Shown here one piece after another: positions 24,201 to 32,510 of a DNA stretch of 64,000 nucleotides (position 1 is its first letter; every line of letters starts with the position of its first letter). The notes beneath the pieces were generated by a model. It was not told the origin of the DNA. It was given only the letters and a program-made list of their open reading frames with translations, and did not search any database. The stretch spans positions 1 through 64,000 of the forward strand of contig DAINOD010000009.1 of the NCBI GenBank assembly GCA_036735545.1. The letters run 5' to 3'. The position numbers and the translations under genes were made by a program. Origin of the DNA: Rubrimonas sp036735545. Its GTDB lineage: Bacteria > Pseudomonadota > Alphaproteobacteria > Rhodobacterales > Rhodobacteraceae.

Positions 24201-27200
24201 ATCGAAAGCCGCCAGCAGGGCGGGGCGTGGAGCCTGAGCGCGGCGGGCGCGCTGCGGCGCGCGCAGACCGACTCCGCCGAAGAACCGCCCGCGCCCGCGG
24301 CCAGCCCCGCGGCGGCGGGGGCGTCGGTCGAGCCGGACGCCCGGGTCTACGCGGGGCTCTCGGCCATGGGGCTCGACTACGGCCCGGCCTTCCGCCGCGC
24401 CGGCGCCCCCGAGATGTCCGGCGCGCGCGCGGCGGCGGCGCTGGCGCCGGGGCGGCTCGGCGCGGCGGGGCCCTGGATCCTCGACCCCAGCGACCTCGAC
24501 GCCGCCTTCCACGTCGCGGCGCCGCTGTTCGCGCAGGCGAGGCCCGACATTGCGGCGGAGGGCCTGTGCCTCGTGCCGGTGCGGTTCGGCAGACTGAGCG
24601 TGTCGCGCCCCGGCGTGCCCGTCGCGTCGGTGGAGGCGCGGGCGACGCGGACGGGCGTGCGCGGCGCGGCGGCGGATTTCACGCTGCGCGGGGCGGACGG
24701 CGCGGTGGTCGCGCGTCTGACGGACGCCCGCTTCGCCGCCGTGCGGCTGCGCCGCCGCCGCGCCGCCGCGGTTCCCTTCTGGCGGGTCGCGTCCCAACCC
24801 CTGCGCGCCGACCCCCAGCAGCGCGCCGCGACGCCGCGAAGCTGGGCGGATGCGCCGGTCCGGCTCGCCGCGCTCGGCCTGACGACGCCGACCGCGCCCG
24901 AGCCCGACGCCGGCGCGCTCGTGCTCGACGCGATCTGCCGCCGCGCGGCCTGGGAGGCGGCGCTTGCGCTGGCGCCGGATGGCGGCGTCGCGGCCCGCGC
25001 GCGGCGTTCCCTGCCCGCGGGACTGCGCCGGGCCCTGACGCGGGGCCTCGGCGCGCTGGGCGCGGACGGCGCCTACGACGCCGAGCGCGACGCGGTCGAC
25101 GCCGCGCCGCCCGCCCCCGAGATCGAGGCTCTGGCCGCGGCGCTCGCCGAGGCGGCGCCGGAACGGGCGGCGGATCTGGTCGAGGCGTTGCGGCTCTGCG
25201 AGTCCTTGCGCAGGGGCGCCGACGGCGTCGTTCGCCCCGGCCGGACGGCCGCGCCGCCTGTTCTGGCGGCGCTCGACGCGATCGCCCCGTCGCTGGCCGC
25301 GGACTGGCCCGCCGACGCGCCGTTCGACGTGCTGGTGATCGGAACCGCCACGCCCGCGGCCCTCGCGGCGCTCGAGGCCGGCGCCTCGCGTCTGGCGACG
25401 GCCCCGGCCGAGGCGCTCGACGCCGCGAACGGCGCGCTGCGCGCGGCGCTGGAGGCGGGCCCCTACGACGTGGTCCTTCTCGCCGAGGCGCTCGACGCGC
25501 TCGACGGCGCCGCGCTGCGCCGGATCGCCTCGGCCATGGCGCCGGCGGGGCTTTTCCTCGCGCTGGAGCCGGACGCCGATCTGTTCCGCGGGATGCTCTG
25601 CGACCTCGCCGAGGCCCCGGCGCCGCTCGGCGCGGGCCATGCCGAGCGGCTCGCGTCGGCCGGCTTCGCGGACGCGGCGGCGAGCCGCCTCGCGGCCCCC
25701 GAGACGCCGTGCTGGGCCCTGTCCGCACGCGGGCCCGCGCGCGCGGTCGAGCCGGCGGCCGAGACCGCGACGCCAGCGATGGTGGGCTTCGGGGACGCCG
25801 CGGCGGCGACGCTTGACGGGCTCGCCCCGGGGGCGACGGCGGCCGTGCATCTGGACGCGCTGGTCCCGCGCGACGCCCCTGACCGGTCGAGCGCCGTGGC
25901 CTGCGGCGTGATCGCCCTGCGCGACGCGGCGCGACGGCTCGGGCCCGACGGGCGGCTGACCGTTGTCGCGCCCGGCGCGCTGACCGGGAACGATCCGGCC
26001 GCCGCGGCGCTGGCGCGCACCGTGCGCGTGATGGCCAACGAGCGACCGGCGCCGCCGGTCGCGGTGATCGACCCGTCGCCCGGCCTGGCCGCCGGCGCGC
26101 TCGAGGCCGCGCTGCGCGCGGATGGGGAGCCGGAGCGCGCGATCTCCGCCGCCGGCTGGGCCGCGCCGCGGGTGACGCCCGCGCCGGACGTCGCCGAGCG
26201 CGCCGAGCGCGCCGCCGCGGGACCGGAGCCGATGCTGGCCCTGAGGCCCGACGCCGCCGGCGGCCTCGAGACGATGCGGTGGCGCGCGCTCGCCCGCCGG
26301 GCGCCGGGCCCGGGCGAGGTGGAGATCGCGGTCCACGCCGCGGGGCTCAACTTCCGCGACGTGATGTGGGCCATGGGCGCCCTGCCCGAGGAGGCGATCG
26401 AGGACGGCTTCTCCGGCGCCGGGCTCGGCATGGAATGCGCGGGCGTCGTCTGTCGCGCCGGCCCGGGGGCGCGGCTGCGCGAGGGCGACGCCGTCGTCGC
26501 CTTCGCCGCCGGAGCGCTGGCCAGCCACGTGACCGTGGCCGAAGGCGCGGCGGCGCCGCTGCCCGCCGGGGCCGACTTCGCCGCCTGGGCGACGCTGCCG
26601 GTGGCCTTCGGCACCGCATGGCGCGGGCTCGCCGACCTCGGCGCCCTGCGCGCGGGCGAGACGGCGCTGATCCACGGCGGCGCCGGCGGCGTCGGTTTGG
26701 CCGCCCTGCAGATCGCCCGGTCCCTGGGCGCGCGGGCGCTCGTTACGGCGGGCTCGCCCGAGCGGCGGCGGCTGGCCTGCGCGCTGGGAGCGGAGGCCGC
26801 CTTCGACAGCCGCAGCGTCGCCTTCGCCGACGCCGTGATGGCCGCGACGGGCGGGCGAGGCGTGGACGTCGCGCTCAACAGCCTGTCCGGCGAGGCGATG
26901 GAGCGCACGCTCGGCTGCGTCGCGGCCTTCGGCCGCTTCGTCGAACTGGGCAAGCGCGACTTCTACGCCAACACGCGGATCGGCCTGCGGCCGTTGCGTC
27001 GCAACGTCTCGTATTTCGGCGTCGATCTAGACGCGATGCTGGCCGCGCGGCCCGATCTCGGCCGCAGCCTGCTGGCCGACGTGGCCGAGCGCGCCGCGGC
27101 GGGGGAGTTCCGCCCCCTGCCCCACCAGCGCTTCGCCGCGGGCGACGCCGTGGCGGCGTTCCGGCTGATGCAGCGCTCGGGGCATGTGGGCAAGATCGTG

Positions 27201-28484
27201 ATCGCGCCCCCGGACGCGCCCGAGCCGGTCGCGGCGGCGCCGCTGGCGCGCGAGGACGGCGCCTATCTCGTGGTCGGGGGCGCACGGGGTTTCGGCGCGC
27301 GCTTCGCGGAGCGGCTGGTCGCGCGCGGCGCGCGGCGGATCTGGCTGACGGGCCGCACCGGCGTGGCGGACGACGCGGCGCTCGCCGCCATGCGCGCCGC
27401 CGGCGCGCGGGTGGAGGTCGCGGCCTGCGACGCGGCGGACGACGCGGCGACGGCGGCGCTGCTGGCGCGCATCGACGCCGAGGGCGCGCCGCTGCGTGGC
27501 GTGGCGCACGCGGCGATGGCGCTGGACGACGGACTGCTCGACGGGCTCGACGCGGCGCGGATCGCGGCGTCGTTGCGGCCCAAGCTCGCCGGCGCCGCGG
27601 CGCTGGACCGGCTGACCCGGGGCCGGCCGCTCGATCACTTCGTGCTGTTCTCCTCGATCGCCGCCTGGTTCGGCAATCCGGGGCAAGCGTCCTACGTCGC
27701 CGCCAACGCCGCGCTGGAGAGCATCGCCCAGAGCCGCCGCGCCGCAGGGCTGCCGGCGCTGGCCGCCGCGTTCGGGCCGATCGCCGACGCGGGCGTGCTG
27801 GCGGACGACGCGCAGGCGCGCGAGCGGCTGGAGCGGCGCGGCGCCGGGATGCTGAGCGCCGAGGCCGCGCTCGACGCGCTGGAGGCGGCCCTGGCGGGGG
27901 CGGGACCCGCGGACGCCGCGCTGGGCGTCGCGCCGATGCGCTGGGGCGCGCTCGCGGCCGACCTGCCGATCATGCGCGCGCCGCTGTTCTCGCGCCTCGA
28001 CCTCAGCGCCGAGGCGGTGGCGGCGAACGGGGCGACCTCGCTCGCGGAATTGCTGGCGGGGCTCGACGATTCGACGGCCGTGGCCAAGCTCGCAGCCCTG
28101 CTGCGGAGCGAGGCGGCCGCGATCCTGCGTCAGCCGGTCGAGGAGATCGACCCCTCGCGCCCGCTCGCCGATCTGGGGTTCGACTCGCTGATGGGCATGG
28201 AGCTCAAGCTTTCGGCCGAGGAGAAGTTCGGCGCCGCGCTCTCCGGCCTGTCGCTGTCCGACGGGGCCACGTTGCGCTCGCTGGCCGCGCGCATGGTGGC
28301 GGACATGCGCGGCGCGGCAGACGAGTCCGAGGGGGCGCCGGAAATCTCCGCGCTGCTCTCGCGCCACATGGCGCCCGATCGCCAGCGCGCGGCCGCCGAC
28401 GCCCTCGCCGCGGCGGCCGGCGGCGACGGCGCGAAGGCTGACGGGATCGCGCCGATCGCCGAGGGAGCGGAGGCCGCGCCGTGA
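21225..28484 (+). CDS. Iterative highly reducing type I polyketide synthase
   Basis: A 2419-residue single-module PKS. The ketosynthase (about 5-430) has the Cys178 (DTACSSS), His313 and His351 triad. The acyltransferase (about 535-850) has GHSVGE with Ser628 and a YPFH motif at 729-732, which suits malonyl-CoA. The dehydratase (about 890-1190) has His930 and Asp1092. A methyltransferase-like region (about 1290-1500) lacks a SAM-binding glycine motif. The enoylreductase (about 1670-1990) has HGGAGGVG near 1816. The ketoreductase (about 2005-2200) has Tyr2157. The ACP carries Ser2321 in LGFDSLMGMEL. There is no thioesterase. The architecture suits repeated use to build a saturated long acyl chain on the ACP. 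The TTG start is supported by GGGAGAAGG just upstream; ATG 21240 is the alternative. Its stop overlaps the next gene (GTGA), which probably releases the chain. Confidence 0.93.
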   Translation: MLERVMAHEAAILGYACRLPAASDADAFWRLLTEGRCAIGEIGPDRWSKAAFLNPDRTAPGSTYSAAAGLVEDVLSFDAGFFGVSPREAVQLDPQQRMILQTAWEALEHAGLTPARLKGERTGVYIGCSGLDYGNLLHADPAASDSQFMTGNTLSIIANRLAHFIDAQGPSYVIDTACSSSLFAFHAACEAIQAGEIDIALVGGVNLLMSPMPFVGFSRAGMLSPTGLCKPFDASADGYVRAEGCVVFVLCALDVAQESGDRVRGMVVGTAVNSDGRAGALSVPNGARQADLMRRVYGGSGASPDDLAFVEAHGTGTAVGDPIEARAIGEALGRARSAPLPIGSVKSNIGHLEPASGLAGLLKAQMALERGVLPGTLHLRQPNPEIPFSALNLTVAREAETIAPRDRPWLAGVNSFGFGGANAHVAIRQPTAEEAAPRADAVQPDGQAPLILSAASEEALRALAALWRDRLARAGAAEGARLVATAAHRRARLQRRLVVCDTGPAAQAAALSAFLEGRDEGRWAVESAAGSDAGAVAFVFAGNGAQWPGMGLSAYGADAAFRDSFDETAALVAAEGGPDLAADLRAADLAKRLHEATVAQPLMLALQIAVVDALAARGVRPAAVAGHSVGEVAAAWAAGALTRAQAARLAMRRARRQRPLLGAGAMAAMLVSAEATQELIAESGIEGLEIAADNSPRGATVSGEPAAIEALLALARRRRIATRRLRVDYPFHSVFMERIRDGLMADLAALEPEAGHTPFVSTTDGGVVPGEALDADYWWRNARQPVRFREAVLALGAMGARVFVEIGPQPSLQNYVADTLTPTGAPFAVLPTLRRQGRDAEDLGVIAARVLAAGGAVDEAAMLGAPSPYAAEGPAYPWRRQSYRFDIAPDALNTLRHPAARGLLGWRARGGEGPWRLRLDLATHGWLADHAVDGVATAPGAALAEIALAAGAEALGDGPIELVDFDILRAATLTPGQPVDLRTTVEPCGAVRIESRQQGGAWSLSAAGALRRAQTDSAEEPPAPAASPAAAGASVEPDARVYAGLSAMGLDYGPAFRRAGAPEMSGARAAAALAPGRLGAAGPWILDPSDLDAAFHVAAPLFAQARPDIAAEGLCLVPVRFGRLSVSRPGVPVASVEARATRTGVRGAAADFTLRGADGAVVARLTDARFAAVRLRRRRAAAVPFWRVASQPLRADPQQRAATPRSWADAPVRLAALGLTTPTAPEPDAGALVLDAICRRAAWEAALALAPDGGVAARARRSLPAGLRRALTRGLGALGADGAYDAERDAVDAAPPAPEIEALAAALAEAAPERAADLVEALRLCESLRRGADGVVRPGRTAAPPVLAALDAIAPSLAADWPADAPFDVLVIGTATPAALAALEAGASRLATAPAEALDAANGALRAALEAGPYDVVLLAEALDALDGAALRRIASAMAPAGLFLALEPDADLFRGMLCDLAEAPAPLGAGHAERLASAGFADAAASRLAAPETPCWALSARGPARAVEPAAETATPAMVGFGDAAAATLDGLAPGATAAVHLDALVPRDAPDRSSAVACGVIALRDAARRLGPDGRLTVVAPGALTGNDPAAAALARTVRVMANERPAPPVAVIDPSPGLAAGALEAALRADGEPERAISAAGWAAPRVTPAPDVAERAERAAAGPEPMLALRPDAAGGLETMRWRALARRAPGPGEVEIAVHAAGLNFRDVMWAMGALPEEAIEDGFSGAGLGMECAGVVCRAGPGARLREGDAVVAFAAGALASHVTVAEGAAAPLPAGADFAAWATLPVAFGTAWRGLADLGALRAGETALIHGGAGGVGLAALQIARSLGARALVTAGSPERRRLACALGAEAAFDSRSVAFADAVMAATGGRGVDVALNSLSGEAMERTLGCVAAFGRFVELGKRDFYANTRIGLRPLRRNVSYFGVDLDAMLAARPDLGRSLLADVAERAAAGEFRPLPHQRFAAGDAVAAFRLMQRSGHVGKIVIAPPDAPEPVAAAPLAREDGAYLVVGGARGFGARFAERLVARGARRIWLTGRTGVADDAALAAMRAAGARVEVAACDAADDAATAALLARIDAEGAPLRGVAHAAMALDDGLLDGLDAARIAASLRPKLAGAAALDRLTRGRPLDHFVLFSSIAAWFGNPGQASYVAANAALESIAQSRRAAGLPALAAAFGPIADAGVLADDAQARERLERRGAGMLSAEAALDALEAALAGAGPADAALGVAPMRWGALAADLPIMRAPLFSRLDLSAEAVAANGATSLAELLAGLDDSTAVAKLAALLRSEAAAILRQPVEEIDPSRPLADLGFDSLMGMELKLSAEEKFGAALSGLSLSDGATLRSLAARMVADMRGAADESEGAPEISALLSRHMAPDRQRAAADALAAAAGGDGAKADGIAPIAEGAEAAP

Positions 28485-29854
28485 AGGACGATCACCCCGA
28501 CAACGGCGCGCACAAGGACGCGCCGACATCGACCGCAGCGCTGATCGCGGGGCTGCGCGCGGCGCGAAGCGCGCGGGTCGGCGCGACGACGGGGCCGGCG
28601 CCGGAGCGCCGCGCGCAGTCCTTCGACTTCGCCAGCCTGCCCGCGCATCGCGAACTGGAGTTCACCCGCGCCGCGGGCGCGGTTCTCGGCGTCGCCTCGC
28701 CCTTCTTCCGGGTCTGCGACGGACGCGGCGCGCCCGCGGCTTCGGTGGAGGGCGCGGCGCGGCTGAATTTCGCCAGCTACGACTATCTGGGCCTGAACGG
28801 CTGCGCCGAAGTGCAGGAGGCGGCCAAGGCCGCCATCGACCAGTTCGGCGTGAGTTGCTCGGCCAGCCGCGTCGTCGGCGGCGAGCGACCGTTCCACGCC
28901 TCGCTCGAGCGCGCGCTGGCAGAGGTCTACGGCGCCGAAGACGCGGTGGCGATGGTCTCGGGCCACGCGACCAACGTCACCACCATCGGCTCGCTGATGG
29001 AGAAGGACGACCTGATCCTGTGCGACGAACTCGCCCACAACTCGGCGATGGAGGGCGCGCGGTTGTCCGGGGCGACGCGGATGCTGTTTCCGCACAACGA
29101 CCTCGACTGGCTGGAGCGGCGGCTCGAAGCGGTGCGCAACCGCCATCGCCGGGTGCTGATCGTGGTCGAGGGCCTCTACAGCATGGACGGCGACATGCCG
29201 GACCTGCGCCGGCTGATCGAGATCAAGTCCGCCTTCGACGCCTGGCTGATGGTCGACGAGGCCCATGCGCTGGGCGTGCTCGGCCGCACCGGGCTGGGGG
29301 TCGCGGAGGAGCAGGGCGTGGACCCCGCCGCCGTCGAGATCTGGATGGGCACGCTCTCCAAGACGCTGGCGGCGACGGGCGGCTACATCGCCGGCTCTCG
29401 CGCGCTCGTCGGGCTCCTGAAGGCGCGGGCGCCGGGCTTCGTGTTCTCGGTGGGCCTCGCCGCGCCGCTGGCAGCGGCGGCGGAAGCGGCGCTGCGGGTG
29501 ATGCGGCGCGAACCGGAGCGCGTGGCGCGGCTGCGGGCCAACGGCGGACGGCTGAAGGCGCGGCTGAAGGCCGAGGGCCTCGACACCGGGCTCAGCGCCG
29601 GGCTGGCGGTGACGCCGGTCGTGCTGGGCGATTCGCCCACGGCCGCCGTTGCGGCGGAACTGGCGCTGGCCAAGGGCGTCTGGGCGCCGCCGATCCTGCA
29701 CCCGGCGGTGCCGGAACGCCGCGCCCGGCTGCGCTTCTTCGTCTCCAGCGAACATAGCGCCGAGCAGATCGACCGCGCCGCCGCCCTCACCGCCGAGGCG
29801 GTGCGCGAGGCGCCGGCCTTCGTCGCGCGGCTCGGGGGGCGGCCCTCGCGCTGA
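28481..29854 (+). CDS. PLP-dependent alpha-oxoamine synthase (AONS/SPT-like)
   Basis: A 457-residue fold-type I PLP enzyme of the alpha-oxoamine synthase family, which joins an acyl thioester to an amino acid with loss of CO2. The core starts near residue 90 (LNFASYDYLGLNG). GHATNVTTIGSL, DELAHNS, VDEAHALGVLGRTGLG and MGTLSKTLAATGGYIAG follow, the last with the Schiff-base Lys294. The roughly 85-residue N-terminal extension is not in BioF or KBL and may dock the PKS ACP. The GTG start overlaps the PKS stop, so the two are made together. The likely reaction is decarboxylative release of the polyketide as a 2-amino-3-ketone (serine, alanine or glycine as donor), analogous to fumonisin Fum8 or serine palmitoyltransferase. 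Which amino acid is used is unknown. Confidence 0.88.
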   Translation: MKDDHPDNGAHKDAPTSTAALIAGLRAARSARVGATTGPAPERRAQSFDFASLPAHRELEFTRAAGAVLGVASPFFRVCDGRGAPAASVEGAARLNFASYDYLGLNGCAEVQEAAKAAIDQFGVSCSASRVVGGERPFHASLERALAEVYGAEDAVAMVSGHATNVTTIGSLMEKDDLILCDELAHNSAMEGARLSGATRMLFPHNDLDWLERRLEAVRNRHRRVLIVVEGLYSMDGDMPDLRRLIEIKSAFDAWLMVDEAHALGVLGRTGLGVAEEQGVDPAAVEIWMGTLSKTLAATGGYIAGSRALVGLLKARAPGFVFSVGLAAPLAAAAEAALRVMRREPERVARLRANGGRLKARLKAEGLDTGLSAGLAVTPVVLGDSPTAAVAAELALAKGVWAPPILHPAVPERRARLRFFVSSEHSAEQIDRAAALTAEAVREAPAFVARLGGRPSR

Positions 29855-29870
29855 GCCGGGCCGTTGCCCA

Positions 29871-29900
29871 TGTGTCGCGCGCCGTTGCGCGCAAGACACA
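29871..29900 (+). terminator. Strong hairpin after the oxoamine synthase gene
   Basis: TGTGTCGCGCGC (29871-29882) pairs with GCGCGC and GACACA (29887-29900), with a two-base AA bulge and a short loop. It begins 16 bp after the stop codon. No U-run follows, so it may act as a transcript-stabilising or weak terminator structure rather than a classic intrinsic terminator. Confidence 0.45.
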
Positions 29901-29983
29901 GGGGAGGGTGAACGTCTCGCCCACCAACAATCCCCACAGCGCGGGCGGCCGCCTTGCGGCATGGTTTCGATCACGCGACCTTC

Positions 29984-30022
29984 TGACGCAATGGCGTCAT
30001 GAGGGTCGCGCGGATTGCGTCA
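29984..30022. repeat. Inverted repeat TGACGCAAT...ATTGCGTCA with a third half-site
   Basis: A perfect 9-bp inverted repeat (29984-29992 and 30014-30022) separated by 21 bp, with an additional CGTCA half-site at 29995-29999 that pairs with the first arm over a short loop. It lies 21 bp before the start of the small ORF at 30043. It may be an operator; no known binding protein can be assigned. Confidence 0.4.
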
Positions 30023-30042
30023 TGTGCTCTGGAGTGAAGGTG

Positions 30043-30216
30043 ATGGCGAAGGACGAAGCGCCCCGAGGCAAGCTCGCAGAACTGAGCGACGCCGAGATCG
30101 AGCGCATCGAGGCGGCGGTGTTCTGCTGCGGCGGGCCGCCCGAGGCGTTGCCGCGCCAGTTGGTCAACCGCGCCTGCGGCGAGCGCACCGGCAAGGATCG
30201 CCCCGCCGGCGCGTGA
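30043..30216 (+). CDS. Small hypothetical protein (57 aa)
   Basis: A short ORF of 57 residues with GGAGTGAAGG before the ATG at 30043. It starts with a charged helix (KLAELSDAEIERIEAAVF), then a CCGGPPEAL turn and a basic tail. I recognise no family. Adjacent cysteines followed by GG could bind metal. It lies between the PKS unit and lutABC on the same strand, separated from the former by a hairpin and from the latter by a 105-bp GC-rich gap with short tandem repeats. The same frame is open upstream to 29872 without a better ribosome-binding site. Confidence 0.4.
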   Translation: MAKDEAPRGKLAELSDAEIERIEAAVFCCGGPPEALPRQLVNRACGERTGKDRPAGA

Positions 30217-30232
30217 CGGCGATGGGCGGCAG

Positions 30233-30260
30233 GGCGCGACGCGGGCGCGACGCGGGCGCG
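30233..30260. repeat. Short tandem repeat of GGCGCGACGCG
   Basis: Two full 11-bp copies and about half of a third lie in the gap before lutA. It is probably low-complexity GC-rich sequence without a function of its own. Confidence 0.5.
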
Positions 30261-30321
30261 CGTTGCCACGGCCGGGGGGGGTTGCTACGCCTGACGGGTA
30301 GCCATCCGCCCGGGAGACCCC

Positions 30322-31089
30322 ATGGCCGAGCGCCCGATCCGCGTCGCCCTCTTCGTCACCTGCCTCGTGGACATGTTCCGCCCCACGGTCGGTTTCGCGA
30401 CGCTCAAGCTGCTGGAGGAGAACGGCTGCGCGGTCGAGGCGCCCAGCGCCCAGACCTGCTGCGGCCAGCCCGCGTGGAACTCCGGCGACCGCGCCTCGGC
30501 CAAGCGCGTCGCCCGGCAGGTCATCGAGATCTTCGAGGGCTACGACCATGTCGTCGCCCCCTCGGGCTCCTGCGCCGCGACCATCGTCAAGGACTACCCG
30601 GCGATGTTCGACGACGAGCCGGTCTGGCGCGCCCGCGCCGAGTCGCTGGCCGCCCGCACCCACGAGATCGTCGCCTTCCTCGTCGACGTGCTGGGCGTGG
30701 AGCGTGTCGAGACCGCCTTCGTCGGCGCCGCCACCTACCACGACAGCTGCTCGGGCCTGCGCGCGCTCGGGGTCAAGGCGCAGCCGCGCAAGCTGCTCGC
30801 CAGCGTCGAGGGGCTGACGCTGAGGGAGATGACGGACAGCGAGGTCTGCTGCGGCTTCGGCGGCACCTTCTGCGTCAAGTATCCCGACATCTCCAACAAG
30901 ATGGTCGGCGACAAGACCGCCGCTATCTCCGCATCCGGGGCCGACGTTCTGCTCGCCGGCGATCTGGGGTGCCTGATGAACATGGCCGGCAAGCTGAAGC
31001 GCGAGGGGCGCGACGTGGCGGTGCGCCATGTCGTGGAGGTGCTGGCGGGCATGGCCGATGGGCCGGCGATAGCGGAGCCGCAGGGATGA
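30322..31089 (+). CDS. lutA: LutA/LldE-type Fe-S protein of L-lactate oxidation
   Basis: A 255-residue protein with two CCG domains. The first is TCCGQPAWNSG near 51. A TYHDSCSGLR segment follows near 140, and the second CCG is EVCCGFGGTFCVKYP near 175. These cysteine-rich motifs bind [4Fe-4S] clusters in LutA, YkgE and the heterodisulfide reductase family. With LutB and LutC it oxidises L-lactate to pyruvate. It is the first gene of the lutABC operon, each start overlapping the previous stop as ATGA. No lactate permease or LutR-type regulator is adjacent. Confidence 0.9.
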   Translation: MAERPIRVALFVTCLVDMFRPTVGFATLKLLEENGCAVEAPSAQTCCGQPAWNSGDRASAKRVARQVIEIFEGYDHVVAPSGSCAATIVKDYPAMFDDEPVWRARAESLAARTHEIVAFLVDVLGVERVETAFVGAATYHDSCSGLRALGVKAQPRKLLASVEGLTLREMTDSEVCCGFGGTFCVKYPDISNKMVGDKTAAISASGADVLLAGDLGCLMNMAGKLKREGRDVAVRHVVEVLAGMADGPAIAEPQG

Positions 31090-32510
31090 CAGCGCACGAG
31101 CCGACGTCGAAGTTCTTCAAGGCCAACGTCAAGGCGGCGCTGGCCGACGCCAACATCCAGCACGCCATGCGCTCGACGGGGCCGAACTTCGTCGGCAAGC
31201 GCGCCAAGGCGAAGGCCAGCCTGCCCGAGTTCGACGCGCTGCGCGACGCGGCGCGGGAGATGAAGAACCACGTGCTCGCCAACCTCGACCTCTACCTCGA
31301 GCGCTACGAGGCGCAGGTGGTCGCGTCCGGCGGCGTGGTGCACTGGGCCGAGACGCCCGAGGAAGCCCGGCGGATCGTGCTGGACATCTGCCGCCGTGTG
31401 GAGGCGAAGCAGGTCAACAAGGGCAAGACCATGATCTCCGAGGAGATCGGTCTGAACGACTTTCTCAGCGAACAGGGGATCGTCCCGCACGAGACCGACC
31501 TGGGCGAGTACATCATCCAGCTGCGCGGCGAGACGCCGAGCCACATCATCGCCCCCGCGGTGCACGTGACCGTGCCCGAGATCGACCGGCTGTTCCGCGA
31601 CACCCACACCCACCTGCCGCGCGACCGCGACCTGAGCGAGCTGTCCTCGCTGCTGGCCGAGGCGCGCACGATCCTGCGGGAGAAGTACTTCACCGCCGAG
31701 GTGGGCGTGACCGGCGCCAACATGCTGATCGCCGAGACCGGCCAGTCGGTGATCGTCACCAACGAGGGCAACGGCGACCTCAGCCAGTCGCTGCCGAAGG
31801 TCCACATCGTGCTGGCGTCGCTGGAGAAGATCGTGCCGACGCTGGAGGACGCCTCCACCGTGCTGCGCCTGCTCGCCCGCAGCGCGACGGGGCAGGAGAT
31901 GAGCGTCTACACCACCTTCTCAAAGGGCCCGCGCCGGGCGGAGGACCCCGACGGCCCGGAGGAATATCACGTCGTCCTGCTCGATAACGGCCGCTCGAAC
32001 ATGATCGGCTCGGACTTCCAGGACATGCTGCGCTGCATCCGCTGCGGCGCCTGCATGAACCACTGCCCGGTCTATCAGGCGGTGGGCGGGCACGCCTATG
32101 GCTGGGTCTATCCCGGGCCGATGGGGGCCGTGCTCACGCCCTCGCTGATCGGGGTGGAGGAAGGGGGGCAACTGCCCAACGCCTCCACCTTCTGCGGCCG
32201 CTGCGAGGAAGTGTGCCCGATGCGCATCCCGCTGCCGAAGATGATGCGGCACTGGCGGGAGCGCGAGTTCGAGAAGCACCTCTCCCCTCGCGCGGCGCGC
32301 TGGGGGCTGGGGCTCTGGGCCTTCTTCGCGACGCGGCCGGCGCTCTACCGGCTGGCGACCCAGGCGGCGATCCGGGGCTTGGGGCTGATGGGCGGGCGCA
32401 AGGGCCGGTTCGCCTCCTTGCCGCTGGCCGGCGGCTGGACGGCGCACCGGGACTTTCCGGCGCCGCAGGGGAAGACCTTCATGCAGCAGTGGGCGGCCCG
32501 CGGGAAATGA
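31086..32510 (+). CDS. lutB: LutB/LldF-type iron-sulfur protein of L-lactate oxidation
   Basis: A 474-residue LutB protein. The N-terminal two thirds form the LUD domain (with VTGANMLIAETGQSVIVTNEGNGD near 220). The C-terminal third holds a ferredoxin-like pair of motifs, CIRCGACMNHCPVYQ near 315 and CGRCEEVCPMRIP near 370, for two [4Fe-4S] clusters. It transfers electrons from lactate oxidation towards the respiratory chain together with LutA and LutC. The ATG overlaps the lutA stop (ATGA); the longer frame upstream is only the shadow of lutA. Confidence 0.92.
   Translation: MTAHEPTSKFFKANVKAALADANIQHAMRSTGPNFVGKRAKAKASLPEFDALRDAAREMKNHVLANLDLYLERYEAQVVASGGVVHWAETPEEARRIVLDICRRVEAKQVNKGKTMISEEIGLNDFLSEQGIVPHETDLGEYIIQLRGETPSHIIAPAVHVTVPEIDRLFRDTHTHLPRDRDLSELSSLLAEARTILREKYFTAEVGVTGANMLIAETGQSVIVTNEGNGDLSQSLPKVHIVLASLEKIVPTLEDASTVLRLLARSATGQEMSVYTTFSKGPRRAEDPDGPEEYHVVLLDNGRSNMIGSDFQDMLRCIRCGACMNHCPVYQAVGGHAYGWVYPGPMGAVLTPSLIGVEEGGQLPNASTFCGRCEEVCPMRIPLPKMMRHWREREFEKHLSPRAARWGLGLWAFFATRPALYRLATQAAIRGLGLMGGRKGRFASLPLAGGWTAHRDFPAPQGKTFMQQWAARGK

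Noticed and set aside
21180..26675. Very long open frame on the minus strand (about 1830 codons) opposite the polyketide synthase
   Set aside because: It is an antisense shadow produced by the GC-rich codon pattern of the PKS; its composition is Arg/Gly/Ala-rich with no domain.
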